Shown here piece by piece: positions 1-13,001 of a stretch of DNA of 64,000 nucleotides. The notes under the pieces were generated by a model. It saw nothing but the letters and a program-made list of their open reading frames with translations. It searched no databases and was not told the DNA's origin. Numbering within the stretch: position 1 is the first letter of the stretch; every line of letters begins with the position of its first letter. The stretch is from Aulostomus chinensis (Eukaryota > Chordata > Actinopteri > Syngnathiformes > Aulostomidae): positions 14,150,001 through 14,214,000 of the forward strand of contig JBBMOA010000018.1 of NCBI GenBank assembly GCA_037954235.1. The letters run 5' to 3'. The position numbers and the translations under genes were made by a program.

Positions 1-1047
1 GTTGGAGCCTGTGAGCTCCTGACCTACTAACCCAGGACCAGCGTGACTCAAAACGTGAACTCCCCCAACATCAAGGTCCACTCCAGAGCAAATTGTGTTA
101 TCTGTTGACAATTACGTCTGCATTTGTGATACCGGGGACTTATTTTCACTGAGCTAAAGCCATTTATTTATACAACCTATACAAATCCTTCACAAGCCAC
201 CAGCCATTAGTCCAGTGTGTAAAGTTTTAGTGTTAATGAACTGTTAATTCAGGGATTAGTTTAGGTCACTGCAAGACTTTACAAATTATTAATTGAGGTC
301 ATTTGAAATAACAGAAAGTTCCAACCCCGTTTTCTATTGGGTTGATTTTAACGGTGCTGTTGAGCACAACAAGGACAATCAAGGAAGTTGCTGCTTTTTT
401 TGAAAATGAAACACTCACACGGAGTTGAAGAGGTAGGCTCGGCCCTGACTGCCTTGGAAAGACTAGGAAACACAGAGGAGAGATGATCAGAAAGATATTC
501 ACAACATGTTGCTTTTTCGCAGCTTGACTAAACGTTCATTTTAACATTCAAATAAATCAACATCTAAAATATCCTTCGGAGACCTGATACGTTTCACATC
601 CATCCAGTTCTCCCCGCTCCTCCTAACCCACTGTATTAAATTGTATGCTGTGATTATTATTTCTTTAAATAGAAAACCATGATCGCCTTAGATTTATTAA
701 CACGTTACAACAAAAAAAGCTCAACATTGAACAAAAGGTCAACAAACGAGAGCAAGTTTAAGTTAAGTTCTTCTATGGGTGTATGGTCCGGTTTGCTTGT
801 GGCCATAATCGTAAACCACGTTTGATCACTTGTGTATGAGTTGTAACACGGTGTTCAAGGTGTGAAACTGCTGTCAAAGACAGGAGGAGCCGTGTTCATC
901 AGCAACAATAATCCAAGTGATGGGTATGTTTCTGATGATACTGTGACCACGGTGGGAAAAAAAAGAAAAAAGAAAACACAGTAAAAACTCCACGGGGACC
1001 AAGAGCAACATGAATGGATCATTGTCAACAGCAAGGTGGCAGCTGAC
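1..1047. other. ypel3 intron 2, left part
   Basis: This stretch lies downstream of the first ypel3 coding exon on the minus strand and should be intron. I looked for the rest of the Yippee domain (the second half with the GCGPAEER-type motif) on the minus strand and did not find it, so those exons must lie left of position 1. No other gene is seen here. The short open frames are AT-rich and unlike known proteins. Confidence 0.6.
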
Positions 1048-1166
1048 CTTGGAGATAAGATCATCATGGTTGGCCAGGTGAGCCCGGCAGTGCACACAGC
1101 TGTAGCGACGGTGGCAGGAGTCCAGGTAAGCCTGAAACGTCTTGGCCTTTGTCAGCTTCACCATGT
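1048..1166 (-). CDS. ypel3: Yippee-like 3, first coding exon (partial gene)
   Basis: This exon encodes the first 39 residues of a Yippee-family protein, a small nuclear or centrosomal zinc-binding protein linked to growth arrest. The start codon is at 1164 and the peptide begins [14 protein letters not shown]. It contains the [20 protein letters not shown] segment with the first zinc-binding CxxC pair, and the [12 protein letters not shown] spelling fits YPEL3 best. A strong acceptor (CTCTTCCTCCTCAG) ends 2 nt before the ATG, and the exon closes after LISK with a GT donor at 1047. An in-frame ATG at 1221 lies upstream of that acceptor and is therefore intronic. The remaining ~80 residues are off the left edge. 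The neighbour gdpd3 on the same strand supports the YPEL3 assignment, as the human order is YPEL3-GDPD3-MAPK3. Confidence 0.93.
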
Positions 1167-3469
1167 CTGAGGAGGAAGAGGGTGATGCAGCATTGGTTTG
1201 TTGTGGCGCACGAGTAGTCATATAGGCAAGGAATGTGTGATGTCACAAAACATCAAGCCACCCAATCCTCATTACTACAAGCCCCGCCCAATTATTGAGA
1301 GCACTACCTTTTGGAGTGGGCCGTTTGACCCCCTGATAACCTTTGACTTTGATCTTGTGCATTCTGTCTATCATCCTGTCCGCTTTGAGGTCTACAAGCA
1401 CACAGCATAAAAGTAATCCAGAATCCAGTCCTTCATCTCAGACCATAGACATTAGGCCCCCTCAGACTCCAGACTTAAAACAGCATTGCCATCCATGAGG
1501 CAGCAGCAATACACACTCCAAGATTGATGGAAGTCATACGACCATCCAGTTGTTCAGATAATCAGAAAAAAACAATTATGATACAGTTGAAATCTTACAA
1601 CCACATTTCCCGCGAGTAGGTCATAAGGTAGGAGGGTCAGATACGTGTTCGCCAAATGCAGGTATATTTTTTTGTTTGAGTTGTAAATCTTGGAACCAAA
1701 GTAATGATGTAATAAATCACATTTAAACATGACAAGACGTCTCTGGGCTCTGCTGGTTGTGTTCTATTTTTAGAGTTGTGCACCACTCCCCTCTGCACTC
1801 TTTCCACTTAATGACTAGATTGTGCTTCTGCAACAATGTGAACAAGCATTCCGTGGCACCTTGTGAAGTCAGAAATCCCTTGTCAGCTGGAGGCATCGGA
1901 ACAGTATGGAATTGTTTTGGGAGTTTCTGCAACCTGCAGTAGGAACGAGTTCTGTTTGTGCGGGTTAATTAACTTTGATCCACGTCGGAGAACAAAAAAA
2001 AAAACAACAACAAAAAAACACACCAAAAAAAAAGAACTGCTACTTTTTCTATTCTTCTTCTTCTTCTATTCTTCTTTTTCTACTCCACAGTGGCTTTGGG
2101 TCATTTGGCAAACATTTGTTTTGTTCAATTTCACCCCCGTTACTAGTGTTGGTCAAATATGGTTTTATAGTTTTATTACTGAATGTCTGGATAGTAAATA
2201 TATCAATAATAAAACTATAAAAATATCAATTAATTAATTTTAGAAATTCTACAAAGCAAGGTGGGGCCCTACAATTTTCTAATTACATGACGGGAACTTG
2301 ATTGGACAAGTTCGGGAACCACTGGCTATAACCTGTATGTTTTAAGAAGAAGTTTGCTTCCTCAACCCTCAATCAAAATTATAAGTAACATGTGGACTCC
2401 AGTTTTCCCTCACATCTTTTTCCATTCTCTGAAAACAACTGATCTGATGACTCTAAACTCCTGGAGGCTAAAACTCCTCATTTTATGGATGGAGCCAAAA
2501 ACACAGCTGGCCACCATGATAAACTAATTTAGATCTTTGTACTATTTTGCATGCTTTTGACACATCAAACACCATAAATTTTAAGTTTTGGCCAATGATA
2601 GCACCACCCCTGGTTCAGGGGCAGAGATCCCTTAATCAAATAATACAAATGTGTTTCTGGAAATTTCAGGTAATTCTTCCAAGTTCAGGTAACTCCTGTG
2701 TAAAAAAAAAAGTCATGTCAGTGGGATCCTGCATATCTCAAGGGAATTCTAACTTGAAAAAAAGAAAAGCGGTCATTTATAGAGCATTTTTTGCTTTGAT
2801 TACTCTATATTTTAACTACTAAAGTTATCCCACAGCGCTAAACCCCCACCCCCACCCCAACCTCTAAGCCCCATAAGTCCACAAGTGCAGGCCATTTTTA
2901 ACAATAAATTTAAGGAAACATACTGAAATAATCTAAACTCTCTTTACAATAAAATTAAAATTCAGATATCATGTATTTTTTTGTGTATTATTAGAATTCA
3001 ACTGTCACAATTTTTTGTTTGACAACAATGAGCTTCCATATCAGTAAACACAGCCTCGGTTTAAAAAATAAAAATACAGCCAACTTAAGTTTGTATTTTG
3101 AGCCGCAATTTAAGTGTAAATTGTTATGGTGTACATGGCAACAGAGAAGGTGCACCCAGATTAGCTTGAACATAATTTTGCTTCCTGGTTTGACAGTTTG
3201 CATAAACGAACAATCATCTCCTTTCACTTAATTAGAAACCAGTCACCCGAATTGATCCTTATTAACTGTACTGCAGTGCTTATCTATCACCAACTGCCAG
3301 GGGCTACAAACGGGCTATCAGACGACCCGATCCAGTCAGCCGCACTGGTTGCTCGGCCACTAGCTCGGACCTAGCTGCGGTGTTAGCAGCAGACTAGCTC
3401 CGCACTGTCACAGCTAACAGCAGCTCAGATGCGCATTGCAGGATATTCCCGGGTGTTTTGTCAACTCAC

Positions 3470-3780
3470 CTGATAAACCCGAGGTTCCTGACAGTCGACA
3501 CAGCGGGACAACGAGTCTGCCAGCAGAAAACTCTCCGAGTGAATTGAGTATGAGGTCGACACTTTATGCTCGCTTCAGCGGTCGACCATGCGTTGACGGC
3601 TCGGGACAATAACGACAACACCGACAGCCTCTGCAGCCAGTCTACCCGCGTCTTTTGTAACCCGAACCAGCTTTCAAAGTTTCCAGGGTAGAACAGCAGC
3701 TGGAGTCCGACAATACAGGCAGGCTGACAGGGTTGTGAGCGGCGGCCCCGCGGCGTCAGAAAAATGTGGTTTGTTTATGA
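3470..3780 (-). other. ypel3: ypel3 5'UTR exon and CpG-rich promoter zone
   Basis: A good donor on the minus strand (TTTATCAG then GTGAGTT) sits at 3469/3470 and can join the acceptor directly before the ypel3 ATG, giving a non-coding first exon. The region from about 3.3 to 3.96 kb is much richer in GC and CpG than its surroundings. Further upstream for the minus strand there are CCAAT boxes near 3839 and 3889. The right-hand exon end (transcription start) cannot be read from sequence and is given as approximate. Confidence 0.55.
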
Positions 3781-3959
3781 AAACAGAGCAGAGGAGGAAG
3801 TCTGAAACGCGTCGGAGGGCAAAACAAATCCAAGCCGACCAATGGGAGCGGCGGACTGGCGCCGAGTATGTGGGTCAACCAATCAGATTTGACTTCACGT
3901 GAGCCCTTTGTGGCTATCAGTTTGATCCGCGCACTCGGACAGACGGAGGTAGTGGGTTA

Positions 3960-5255
3960 TCATTTCCTGCCTGTGGTCGCGGGGTAAAAGCCTCGCTGTG
4001 ACCTACAAAATGTTACGAGACCATAAATATTCTCGGTGGCGGGTGAAAGTGCTGCTGTGGTTTCTGGAGTTGTTTGAATCTCTCTGTCTCTCTCTCGTTT
4101 TTGCGTTTTCTTACAACCCTTAATCGAAATTATGAGAATTTAGAGAGAGGGTAAATAACAAATGTCAAATTGTATTTATTTGCTTGTTTTGCACAAGGAC
4201 ATCATATTTAAGGTACTTATTGTACTCTGTAAAGCAGTACCACACCCCTTAGAATGTATTTTGTTTTGGTTCTCTTGCCTTTCAGGTACTAATAAGGAAG
4301 TACTTTGAGATCACAATAAAGTCCCCCCCCCCCAATTTTGCTGTGTGACTCCGGAGTGCAGAGAGACTCAGCGCCAATTAGCTTGAAGCTAATGAGGACT
4401 GATGGCTAACAACTGCAAAACTACCCCAAAATGTTTGTGTATAAACTCTCCGGAATAATCCACATCTTGGTCCAAAAACACTTTGATTTTAGGCGGGGGG
4501 GGGACCAATAAAAAAAAAACAACTAAAACACACAACTTGTTTGCAACCAGTTGCCACATTTGGCTGAACCAACTTAATATTTGTTAAAGGTAGCGCTGTA
4601 CTGGAAGGGTGATAGCTGCTTTGTTTTTGGCTGGAATCAAAGTCTTTGAGAATCAAAGGACATAAAGTTAGATGAAGAAGATGTGGATTATACCGGATAG
4701 TCTGCCTGAGAGTGAGGCAAGGGACATTTTCGGTCAGTTTTAGTGTTGTTATGCTGTAAATGTACGTTTTTGCATTCTGGAGATACAAAGATGAAAAGCA
4801 GAAGAGAAAAACTGTCTTTGTGAGTTCTAAGAATCTATTTGGGAGTACTTGAAAGACAAAATACACTTTTTAAGGGGGAGGTATTGCTTTAATACAAATT
4901 GGTGTCTTATAACTAGTCACACTATTTCTCTGCTAGAAGCTTTTTTTTGTTGTTGCATCGACTGTATTCAAACTGATTCTGCACCGATCCACTTATATTC
5001 CATTAACTTTCTTGTCACATTACAAAGCACAACTGTATCCAGGTCAGAAAAATACAACCTTTGTTTTCTCAACAGACTGGTTGATTAGTACCACAGCAGT
5101 GTAGCCGGACTTTGACCCTGGTCTGGGAAAACAAAGACACAGGTGTGGTCCACTGCGCATGAAAACCCTCCGTCTATATCTGCAGTATCAAAATTCGTAA
5201 CCTTTACTTTTACAGCTGTGTTTTGTTCATCAACTCGAAATATACATGCAAAGAA
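3960..5255. other. Intergenic, ypel3 promoter to gdpd3 3' end
   Basis: I see no gene. The stretch holds a poly-C run near 4323-4333, a poly-G run near 4494-4503 and AT-rich unique sequence. The open frames here have no recognisable domain and no splice or start context. Confidence 0.5.
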
Positions 5256-5270
5256 AATTGTTAGAGAGAA

Positions 5271-5276
5271 TTTATT
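5271..5276 (-). terminator. gdpd3: gdpd3 polyadenylation signal
   Basis: TTTATT on the plus strand reads AATAAA on the minus strand, about 375 nt past the gdpd3 stop codon. It is the first canonical signal downstream of that stop and probably ends the 3'UTR near 5255. Confidence 0.55.
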
Positions 5277-5647
5277 TTTTTAGGCACATATCCAATCAAA
5301 TAACAGACACAATTAAAATAGTGTTTACTCTTAAGAAATGAGTGTCAGGTCACAGGATCCAGCTGATTTCATCTGAACCCTATTAGATTTTCTGTTGATC
5401 ACTTAACTGCGTCTCTGAGATTTTGGGTGGAGACGTTGACATAAATCAGTCACACCACAAACCGGCACTTCTATCAGCAGTGATTAGAGTTGGCTGATCG
5501 TTCTGCTCCAACTGCCTGACTGCCTAATCTCATCAAATGCATCTCACGCCTTTAAAAAAAAAGAAAAAAAAAGTACTTTTTCAGTTTTACTCGTCTCGTG
5601 TATCAGACAGCTGCTGTTTCGGAGATTGCAGGTGCGTGGCGAGGTCA

Positions 5648-8600
5648 CTACTGACGTCTGTTTCTGCAGAGGTAGCTGGACAGGAGAGTCGGGTAGTCAC
5701 TCATCACCCCCGTGGCCCCAAAGTCAAACGCTTTCTTTATGTCCTCGTCTGTATTGCACACAAATAAATGCACCTGCAATCACAGATATATCAGTCAAAT
5801 AAGCTGTTCCATGTGGTTGCGTTCTGTTATTCAGCCCTGCATTCACTGGAATATACAGAATACAACAAGTTCCTATCAATACAGCCCTTTCCTCCAGATG
5901 TGGTCAATCATCAAGTATTACAAGTTACCATGTGATTCCCATCTCTAATGTTGACCTTTGCCTATTACCTCCTGCCGTGTGAAGCTCTCCCACGGGAGGC
6001 CTCCCCCCTCTGGGCTCAAATGCAGTCATAAGGCCACTTTGACTGTTTTCATGAGGTCATGGTCTGGTGATGGAGCGATCTCATCCTGGCAGAGATTACT
6101 TTCATTCATTTGATTAAGTTTAAAACTGTTTTTCACATGGGATTATTTGAATTCTTTTATTTTGTATCTGTAAATCCCCCTCGTGCCCTTGACTGTTAAT
6201 ATTTTATTGCGTACAATTGCTAATACTTTTCATCTGTGCTGTACGTCACGCATGTATAGTACATTTGACAATAAAGCTGACTTTGACTTGTTTGGCAAGA
6301 GACGCTCTGTATTATGTCAACCTTTATTTAGACAACTTGCTTTTCACCTTAAAGAAAAACCTAAAATATTCTCGACATTTTTACCTTTCTTTGATTTCAA
6401 GTGTTTTAAATTCAAAAGCAGTCAATTTGTATGTAAGTAGTTTGGCATAATAACAGTACAGATTCTTTTTTTTTTTTCAGGAAAAAAGTATTGCAAGATA
6501 TTCACATATCGTTTTTTTTCCCCCCACCTCTAACAATCACGGTGTCATACCTGAATTCCACGAGCTTCAAGGTGTTTAAAGAGACTCTTCCTCATAGTCA
6601 CTCTGGAATGACATCACCATGTGTGACAAATGTCAGGAACTTCATATGAAGCTTCCCTTGAGCACCTGATGTTTGACCAGTGTTCGGAGTGTTTTTAGCA
6701 TCACCACTGCAGATCTGCATCCGCTTTACACTCACTTTTCTAACAAATAGACGACCAGCCGGTTTTTCAGAATCGGGTTCTCAGGGATGAAGGTCCTGCA
6801 GCACATAGACGGAAACGCTCAAAAGCTGATATGAGATCAGTGAAGGGCAGGAATGACAGCGGGTGAACGTGACAAGCAGGATGAACGCAAGCCTGAACGC
6901 ACGAGCGCACCTGTTGATGATGCACGGCAGGTAGAACTGCAATAAGCTCTCTCCCAGGGGCACGAAGGGCAGCAGGCCGGAGTAGAAGAAGAGCAGAAGC
7001 AGCACGCCTCGCTTCTTGGTGAAACTGTAGGGCATGGATCCGTTCTACCAGGAGACACAAGCACAGCTGGTTTCATAGATAAATAACTATTTATGACATC
7101 TTTGTAGTTTCTCTATGAGGGTTCATGAGAGGAAAATGTGAAAGAAGCGGTGGTGGTATGTCTCCCGCAATCTACGCTCCTTTGTTTCAATCGTCTGTTG
7201 TTTTTCTTTTTTCAAATTCCCCATTGTATTTCTGTTTGTTTAAAACTAAAACACCCCTTGTTTTGTTTGTGTCTTCTTATTTTTTTTGTTGTTTTGTTCA
7301 CATTCTGTAAGCTTATAAGAAAATGTAAAGAGGATGGTTCACTGCCGTTAATGATGACTGGGTTGCCAGCAACTTGAACCTGAAGTGACTCTGCACACGG
7401 AAGGCTACTCTGAACGGTGACGGAGCTCCACGACAATCAGTTCTTCCTCCACTGGAAGAACTCCACTCCACATTTAATGTCGCACAGGTAGCTTTGTCTC
7501 CCTCAGGTGGTTCACCTACTATTTTGCGGCATTCCTTCATGATGTTGGAGCTGACTGACGCCCAGATGGTAATGTCCTCCCTCTGGTAGCGTCTGACCAG
7601 TTCAGAAACCTGCAGGGGGACAGGAGACGGTCACACTGGGAAGAAATGTCTGAAATACATCTGAGGAAACGTCCCTTTTCGAGTAAGAAAACTGTTTCCA
7701 TTGTTCAAGCGGATTAAACAAAGTGTTTCAACTTCAAAAAATAACGAGAGAGAATTTTACAATGACAAAACAAAAGTCTGAATTGCGGGAACGTTGCTTG
7801 TGAAAAGTGTGCAAAAACAGACAAACTGGAAACGGTGGCAACAATAAACTCATCATCTGGGACAGACTGCATAACAACCAAAAAATAAAAATGAAATACA
7901 CTTAACCTGTTGGATATCTTGTTGCCCTTTTCCAAAGTAAATCCCAGGCCGCATTCCATGGGGTCTCACAGGTGCATAAGCTTAATATTTTATGCATTTA
8001 ATTTGAGAACTTCTACATATTATTGGTTTTAGTTGAGTTAATTCATTCTGACATTCTGATTAAATAAGATATGGAATAATCAGCTTTGAGATAAGATCCA
8101 AAAAAACAAACGTGTAACAAAACATGATGGAAAATACTTAAGTGCAGTTATTTTTGCAGTTAAGTTGTGATTTGTGATGTTAGCATGTTAATTTGTACGT
8201 CATTCTTCTTATGGAAATGATAATAAATGTGATTTTGTGCCAATCTGTATCAAACTAAGATGTTTTCTTGAGTCTGTAGAAAACTGTATGTCCTCCAGGC
8301 GGGCGGCACCACAGCGTTGAAACGATGTTCGTATTTTAACACATTTAGGTAACATTCAGTTAATATTTTATCTTGCAGTTGTCTTACAGCTCTACAAAAC
8401 ACGATTAATATTACAATCCTAGATTATTCAGATGTCTGATTATTCAAAAGTTCGATGTCACATGACATTTTCTCAGTTTAAATATGTATCATGGTTTTGA
8501 ACCTGATAATGCTCCACTGTTGGGAAGAAAACAACTTTTGGGAGAATCTTTCATTTCTTGTGAAGGAGCTGAGTGTGTGTGCAGGGTTTTTCCGTGTCTT

Positions 8601-8895
8601 TCTCCACCTTCTCTATCAGTTGGATGTTGTTCTCTTTCAGCTCGATACTGATGGGCATCCCAGGGAACTTCCTGAACACATCCTCCAGCAAAGCAAACTT
8701 CCTGTCTGCACCGCTGCTGTAGTGACCTTGAGGACAGACAGACAGACAGACAGACAGACACACAGGTTTGTGTAGCTCTCCTTAAGACTTGACCTTAGTC
8801 CCCATGAGAACTTGAGGTCCTGATTAGGTGAGTGTTCGTGTGTTATTGCATAGATAGTACCGTTAATAAAACCCAGGTACAAACACACATGCGCG

Positions 8896-8938
<43 letters not shown>

Positions 8939-10443
8939 TGTGTGAACAGAGGAAAAAACTCACCAGCATAAAATGTCACCTCCAGTCTTTCCTTATACAA
9001 AGGCAAATCCTAAAAAAATGTGAAATCCTCTTTTTAGAATTTGTTTTAAATTAAAAAAAGTGTGTCCAATATGAAAATATTTACAAATGGTGAATAAACG
9101 TGCACATTAACATTTTGTGCAAGCAAACTGCACTTGTACAACGCGTTCAAGAGGTCCATTTTTTTTTTACTTTGACCCGCCAGTAAAATCTGTGAGAATC
9201 CTCACTGTAGTTGTCGGACTACGTACCTTGAATAGTTTTATAGTTTGTGGTTTTAACAGCTGTAACAATCCACCTCACATCCGTCATGGCAGCGGCTATA
9301 AAAACCTTTGTCGTCATAAGGCTCTAAAAATATTACTGAGGTGATGTATGGATGCATTTCTGTCAAATATTGAATTCATAGAGTAAATCGTCACATGACC
9401 TGAGTGGTTTATTTCCTGGTTGCACCCATAGAGGAGGAATACAGCATCAGTGCCCCCCAAACTAAAGGTTAGTAGGTGTGTTAATATAAAGGTAGGAGTG
9501 AGATTTGATGTCTAGCATTGATAAATATACACGCAAAATGCTTAGTTCGCTGTAGCGAACGTGCAACAAAAGTTACCGGTTGGATTTATCTCTCTTTTTC
9601 TTATTTTATGGAATGAATCAATAACCTGTAGATTGAGAGAAGACATGGCGACGTCACAGCCCGTCTGCCTCAGGAGATTCTCATCATGTGACACCACCAC
9701 GTATCCGTCATGTGTCAGGTGGCAGTCCATCTCCAGCATCTGCGTTCCCTGCTCCACCGCGCTGATCGCAGGGAAAAACAGACATCAGCCCTGGCTGGCC
9801 ACTTCAGCTGCAAAGTCCTGTTAAACCCTGAAATCCCTGGTGTGGGTTATCAGACAGCGACGGAGGCCTTGTTTGTGCTCATACATCACAAGCTGCAGGG
9901 CGGGTTTGAGGCTTTGATTGCCAATAAGCTGGTACTCACTGTGTGAAGGCCTCCATGGTGCTTTCTATCCTCTCGCCACATCCTGGTAACACAGAGGGGG
10001 TCAAAGGTCACGATGACACAAAACCTCTTTCTGAGAAGATTCGAGCTGTTTGACGACTTTCAGTTTCACAGCTGTCAAGAGGGTGCTCAGGTTCTGGTTT
10101 CACCCCCTTCTTTACTTTGACATCAGTTACTTACTCTTTTGTTACTGTTTGAACTCATCAAACTTTCCAGCACTGATGCAGAATATAGGAAAGTGAAGAC
10201 AAAAACACAACCTATTCATAGTCATTCATATTTGCACATACATTTACACACATTTCTATTTTTCCTTTTTCCTGCGTGTGAATATATAGAGATTTAAAGA
10301 CATTACCTATTTGGGATACATAACCAAATATAAGGCTTTTTTTTTTTTTTTTTACATGCTCTGACATGTATAAATTCCTGTTATAATTTTTCACACAGTC
10401 ATTAAATATCCTTCATTACATAATCACAGTTAATTATCATTTC

Positions 10444-10508
<65 letters not shown>

Positions 10509-10782
10509 TTTTTTTTTTTGGTACCAGAATAGGAGCACCTGTGAATTAACAAAAGCATTTCTGAGGTATCGAGGTGGCTCCTCTCCTGCGTGACAGGCAG
10601 CTTCATCACAGATCCCTCCTCCCGGCAACTGTTCCCTTCTTACCTCCTCTGTGGGAGATGTGTCTGCTGTTAAAGGCCGTGCGCCTCCTCCTGTGAAGAA
10701 TGCGAGGGTTCTTCAGCAGGTACACCGAGGTTAGGATATATCCTCCAAGCGCCGGGAGGAGAAAGTACAAAAAACTGCTCAT
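5648..10782 (-). CDS. gdpd3: Glycerophosphodiester phosphodiesterase domain protein 3
   Basis: Exons in transcript order: 10782-10644, 9982-9940, 9761-9626, 9009-8964, 8726-8608, 7609-7520, 7044-6911, 6795-6736, 6602-6551, 5773-5648 (stop). All phases agree and give 314 aa, close to human GDPD3. Family members hydrolyse (lyso)glycerophospholipids at ER or perinuclear membranes, and GDPD3 is known as a calcium-dependent lysophospholipase D that makes lysophosphatidic acid. An N-terminal membrane segment spans about residues 4-23. HRGG lies at 44-47, the metal-binding E71 and D73 in LEMDCHLTHDG, H86 in SHDEN, a hydrophobic segment at about 203-230, and the C-terminal FGATGVMSDYPTLL. Oddities: the usual ENT after HRGG reads E53-S54-T55, and the exon 5 acceptor is a (CTGT)n repeat ending in AAG. 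Exon 8 (RTFIPENPILKNR) resembles the GDPD1/3 group. The position between ypel3 and mapk3 favours gdpd3 over gdpd1. Confidence 0.93.
6170..6295 (+). mobile_element. Possible 3' tail of an L2-like LINE
   Basis: The segment ends with GACAATAAAGCTGACTTTGAC, the kind of AATAAAG plus short-repeat tail found at the 3' end of L2-type fish LINEs. No coding part is recognisable. It lies in the gdpd3 intron between exons 9 and 10. Confidence 0.35.
8733..8763. repeat. (GACA)n microsatellite abutting gdpd3 exon 5 acceptor
   Basis: Tandem GACA/CAGA units begin 7 nt from the exon 5 boundary at 8726. On the transcribed strand they read (CTGT)n and stand where the polypyrimidine tract should be. Confidence 0.9.
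8891..8935. repeat. (GC)n(AC)n compound microsatellite
   Basis: Alternating GC units run directly into about 16 AC units. This is an alternating purine-pyrimidine tract of the type that can adopt Z-DNA. It lies in the gdpd3 intron between exons 4 and 5. Confidence 0.9.
10448..10504. repeat. (TA)n microsatellite
   Basis: About 28 uninterrupted TA units in gdpd3 intron 1. Confidence 0.95.
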
Positions 10783-12210
10783 TGAGACCACAGACAAAAA
10801 CAAAACAGAAAACAAAACAAAAAACAAACAAAAAAAACGCGACCCAACAAAAAAAAAAAAAAAAAGAGAGAGAAAAAAGTTGTCCTTTTAACTTCCTTTA
10901 TGCGGGGCAAGTGAGCGGCTCATAAATGCTAATAGAAGACACCCTGCTCCAGTTGCTTGCTTGCTCTTTTGCAAGATTAGAGAATCTCGACAGACAGGTA
11001 ACAAAGAGGAAGTGTGTCCCACGGTGGTTTGCATTGCACAGAAACACCCCACCTTCCCTCCTCTCAACGCGCTCCGTGTGGAGTCACCTGAAACCTGCAG
11101 CGCTGTAAAAAGGAGTTAATGAAGCACCAGCTCATGACCCATAGCTCACCTCGCCCCAGCCTCTGGTTATACTATTTCACTCTTTAAACTGCTTTTGTTC
11201 TGCAGGGACATCAGCGGATTAGTGTATTTGTTGGTCGTACCTGAGCAGCCCACATTCACAGGAGTGTCTTTCATTCTGCCTTAAAACAGGAAGTTGTCAC
11301 TCTGGGACACTTTTGAAAAAGATCCCTCATATGTACAAAAGTGATATTCAAGAGGCCAGACATGGAGCTTTTCACCAAGAGAGAGTACAAATTGATTTCA
11401 AACACACGGACGGGGTACACCCTCAGCGACAAGCATTTGCACCCTTTTAGGTGCTCACCGTTACACTCTTCAACCCTCAGGTGGAATAAATCTGGGGTGT
11501 ATTTGCATCTCCTTTAATTCCCCGATTGCATGCAGGTGCTTGTTGGTTGAGCTGATAATTTGGGAGTGACAGAGACAGCCGGTTTTGTTATCCCAAGTGT
11601 GTTTGACGAAGGATGTGGTGTGCAGAGAAACTCAATGTTGACCTACAAGGCCAGAAATATGAAAACAAGTCCATAACCAGAGGCACGTATGCAGAGCTCA
11701 TAGTCAGCAGAGCTCAGTATTGTTCAGATTCAATAGCAAAGCTGCACCGTGACAATGGCGCGGCCGCCGAGCTCACTCCGAAGTGTTACAACAACCCTGG
11801 TTTTCACCAGAATGGATGAGGCAATCCCCTGTAGCGGGAAGCTAACTTCCAGCATATTCTCAATTGTCTAACTTTAGGCTTTTGACATTCAAAGGATGTT
11901 TATATCCCGGTTGTTTCACGGGTCGTGCTGGCTTGCTTTGATTTCGACACGAAGGCACCTGGATGTTCAGTTTTTGTCTTTTTATTTTTAAGTTAACCTT
12001 TACATATATTCCCTAAGCTGTGACTGGAGCGTCTGAGAAGACCGTGCTGAGACATGTCATGATGGATGACTGAAATGTAGTGCTGCAGGAAAAGCAAGTT
12101 CACTTTTAGTGTGAGAGGTCACGCGGTTTCATGCAACTTTCCTGCATAAGACTGTCCAGTAAGAGAATGAAGCTGCTGAAAGAACCACAACAAGAACTGC
12201 AACAGTATCA
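10783..12210. other. Intergenic, gdpd3 upstream region to mapk3 3' end
   Basis: An A-rich, partly tandem segment (10791-10865) lies directly upstream of the gdpd3 ATG and probably belongs to its 5'UTR or core promoter. The rest is unique sequence with no recognisable coding content, although it includes a CpG-containing patch near 11750-11775. Confidence 0.45.
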
Positions 12211-12959
12211 GGAAATTTATTTAATCATATGTATATAATTCTGGTTCAGTTAATCGTTTAATTAATATCCATAGAATATACAGACTATACGCAGACTATA
12301 ACCCTCGATAACTCATATCTCTGTCAATCTAATATATCTTTTTCTTTAAAATAATTCCTTATAAGATCTTGGAGGGGCGGGAACAAAAGTTCAGAAAGAT
12401 TGAAAACACTGTCAATAATAAATCACGCCATAAGAGAAGAATACAAATAAAAACATCCTAATTTAAAAAAAAAAATACAACTTTAACTCCCTTTTATGTA
12501 AAAAAAAAAAAAGAAAAAAGAAAAAAGAAAAAAAAGTAAATCAACAACTCACCAATATAACAACAATAAGAACAACCATTTAAAAACAATATCTGGAAAC
12601 AGGCCTCATGACAGACAGGCCACTAGACTTGTTGATACTGTTCCGAGTGTGTATGCTGTGTTTATAAGTGCAACTTGTCACAAGCACACAGTTAACGCTC
12701 CTCGAGTGTGTGTGCGAGTGTGTCAGGAGGATTGCAAAATGTGGTCCTCTTGGTTTCCATGGTGACACCCAATGAGATGTTTTGTCTGGTGGCAGGTCAG
12801 AGATGGGGGGGGGGGGAGAGAAAGCAAGCAGGGCCTGGTTGACTGATGGCCGAACAGACATACACACAAAATAAATGGGTTGTTTTTTCAAAAAGACAAA
12901 AACAAAAACAAAAAAAAGCACAGTATCTGTGGGGGAGTAAGTTGTGAAGAAACATTTCC

Positions 12960-12962
<3 letters not shown>

Positions 12963-12999
<37 letters not shown>
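12963..12999. repeat. (CA)n microsatellite
   Basis: About 18 CA units in the presumed mapk3 3'UTR region. On the transcript strand it reads (UG)n. Confidence 0.95.

Positions 13000-13001
<2 letters not shown>

Noticed and set aside
1048..1221. Upstream in-frame ATG at 1221 as ypel3 start
   Set aside because: A strong splice acceptor (TCTTCCTCCTCAG) ends two bases before the ATG at 1164, so the upstream ATG is intronic.
7516..7520. Alternative gdpd3 exon 6 donor (GTGAAC, 4 nt further into the intron)
   Set aside because: It would shift the frame into exon 7. The GTAGGT donor keeps phase and aligns CRKINGSMPYSF with the human CKAANPEMPLSF.
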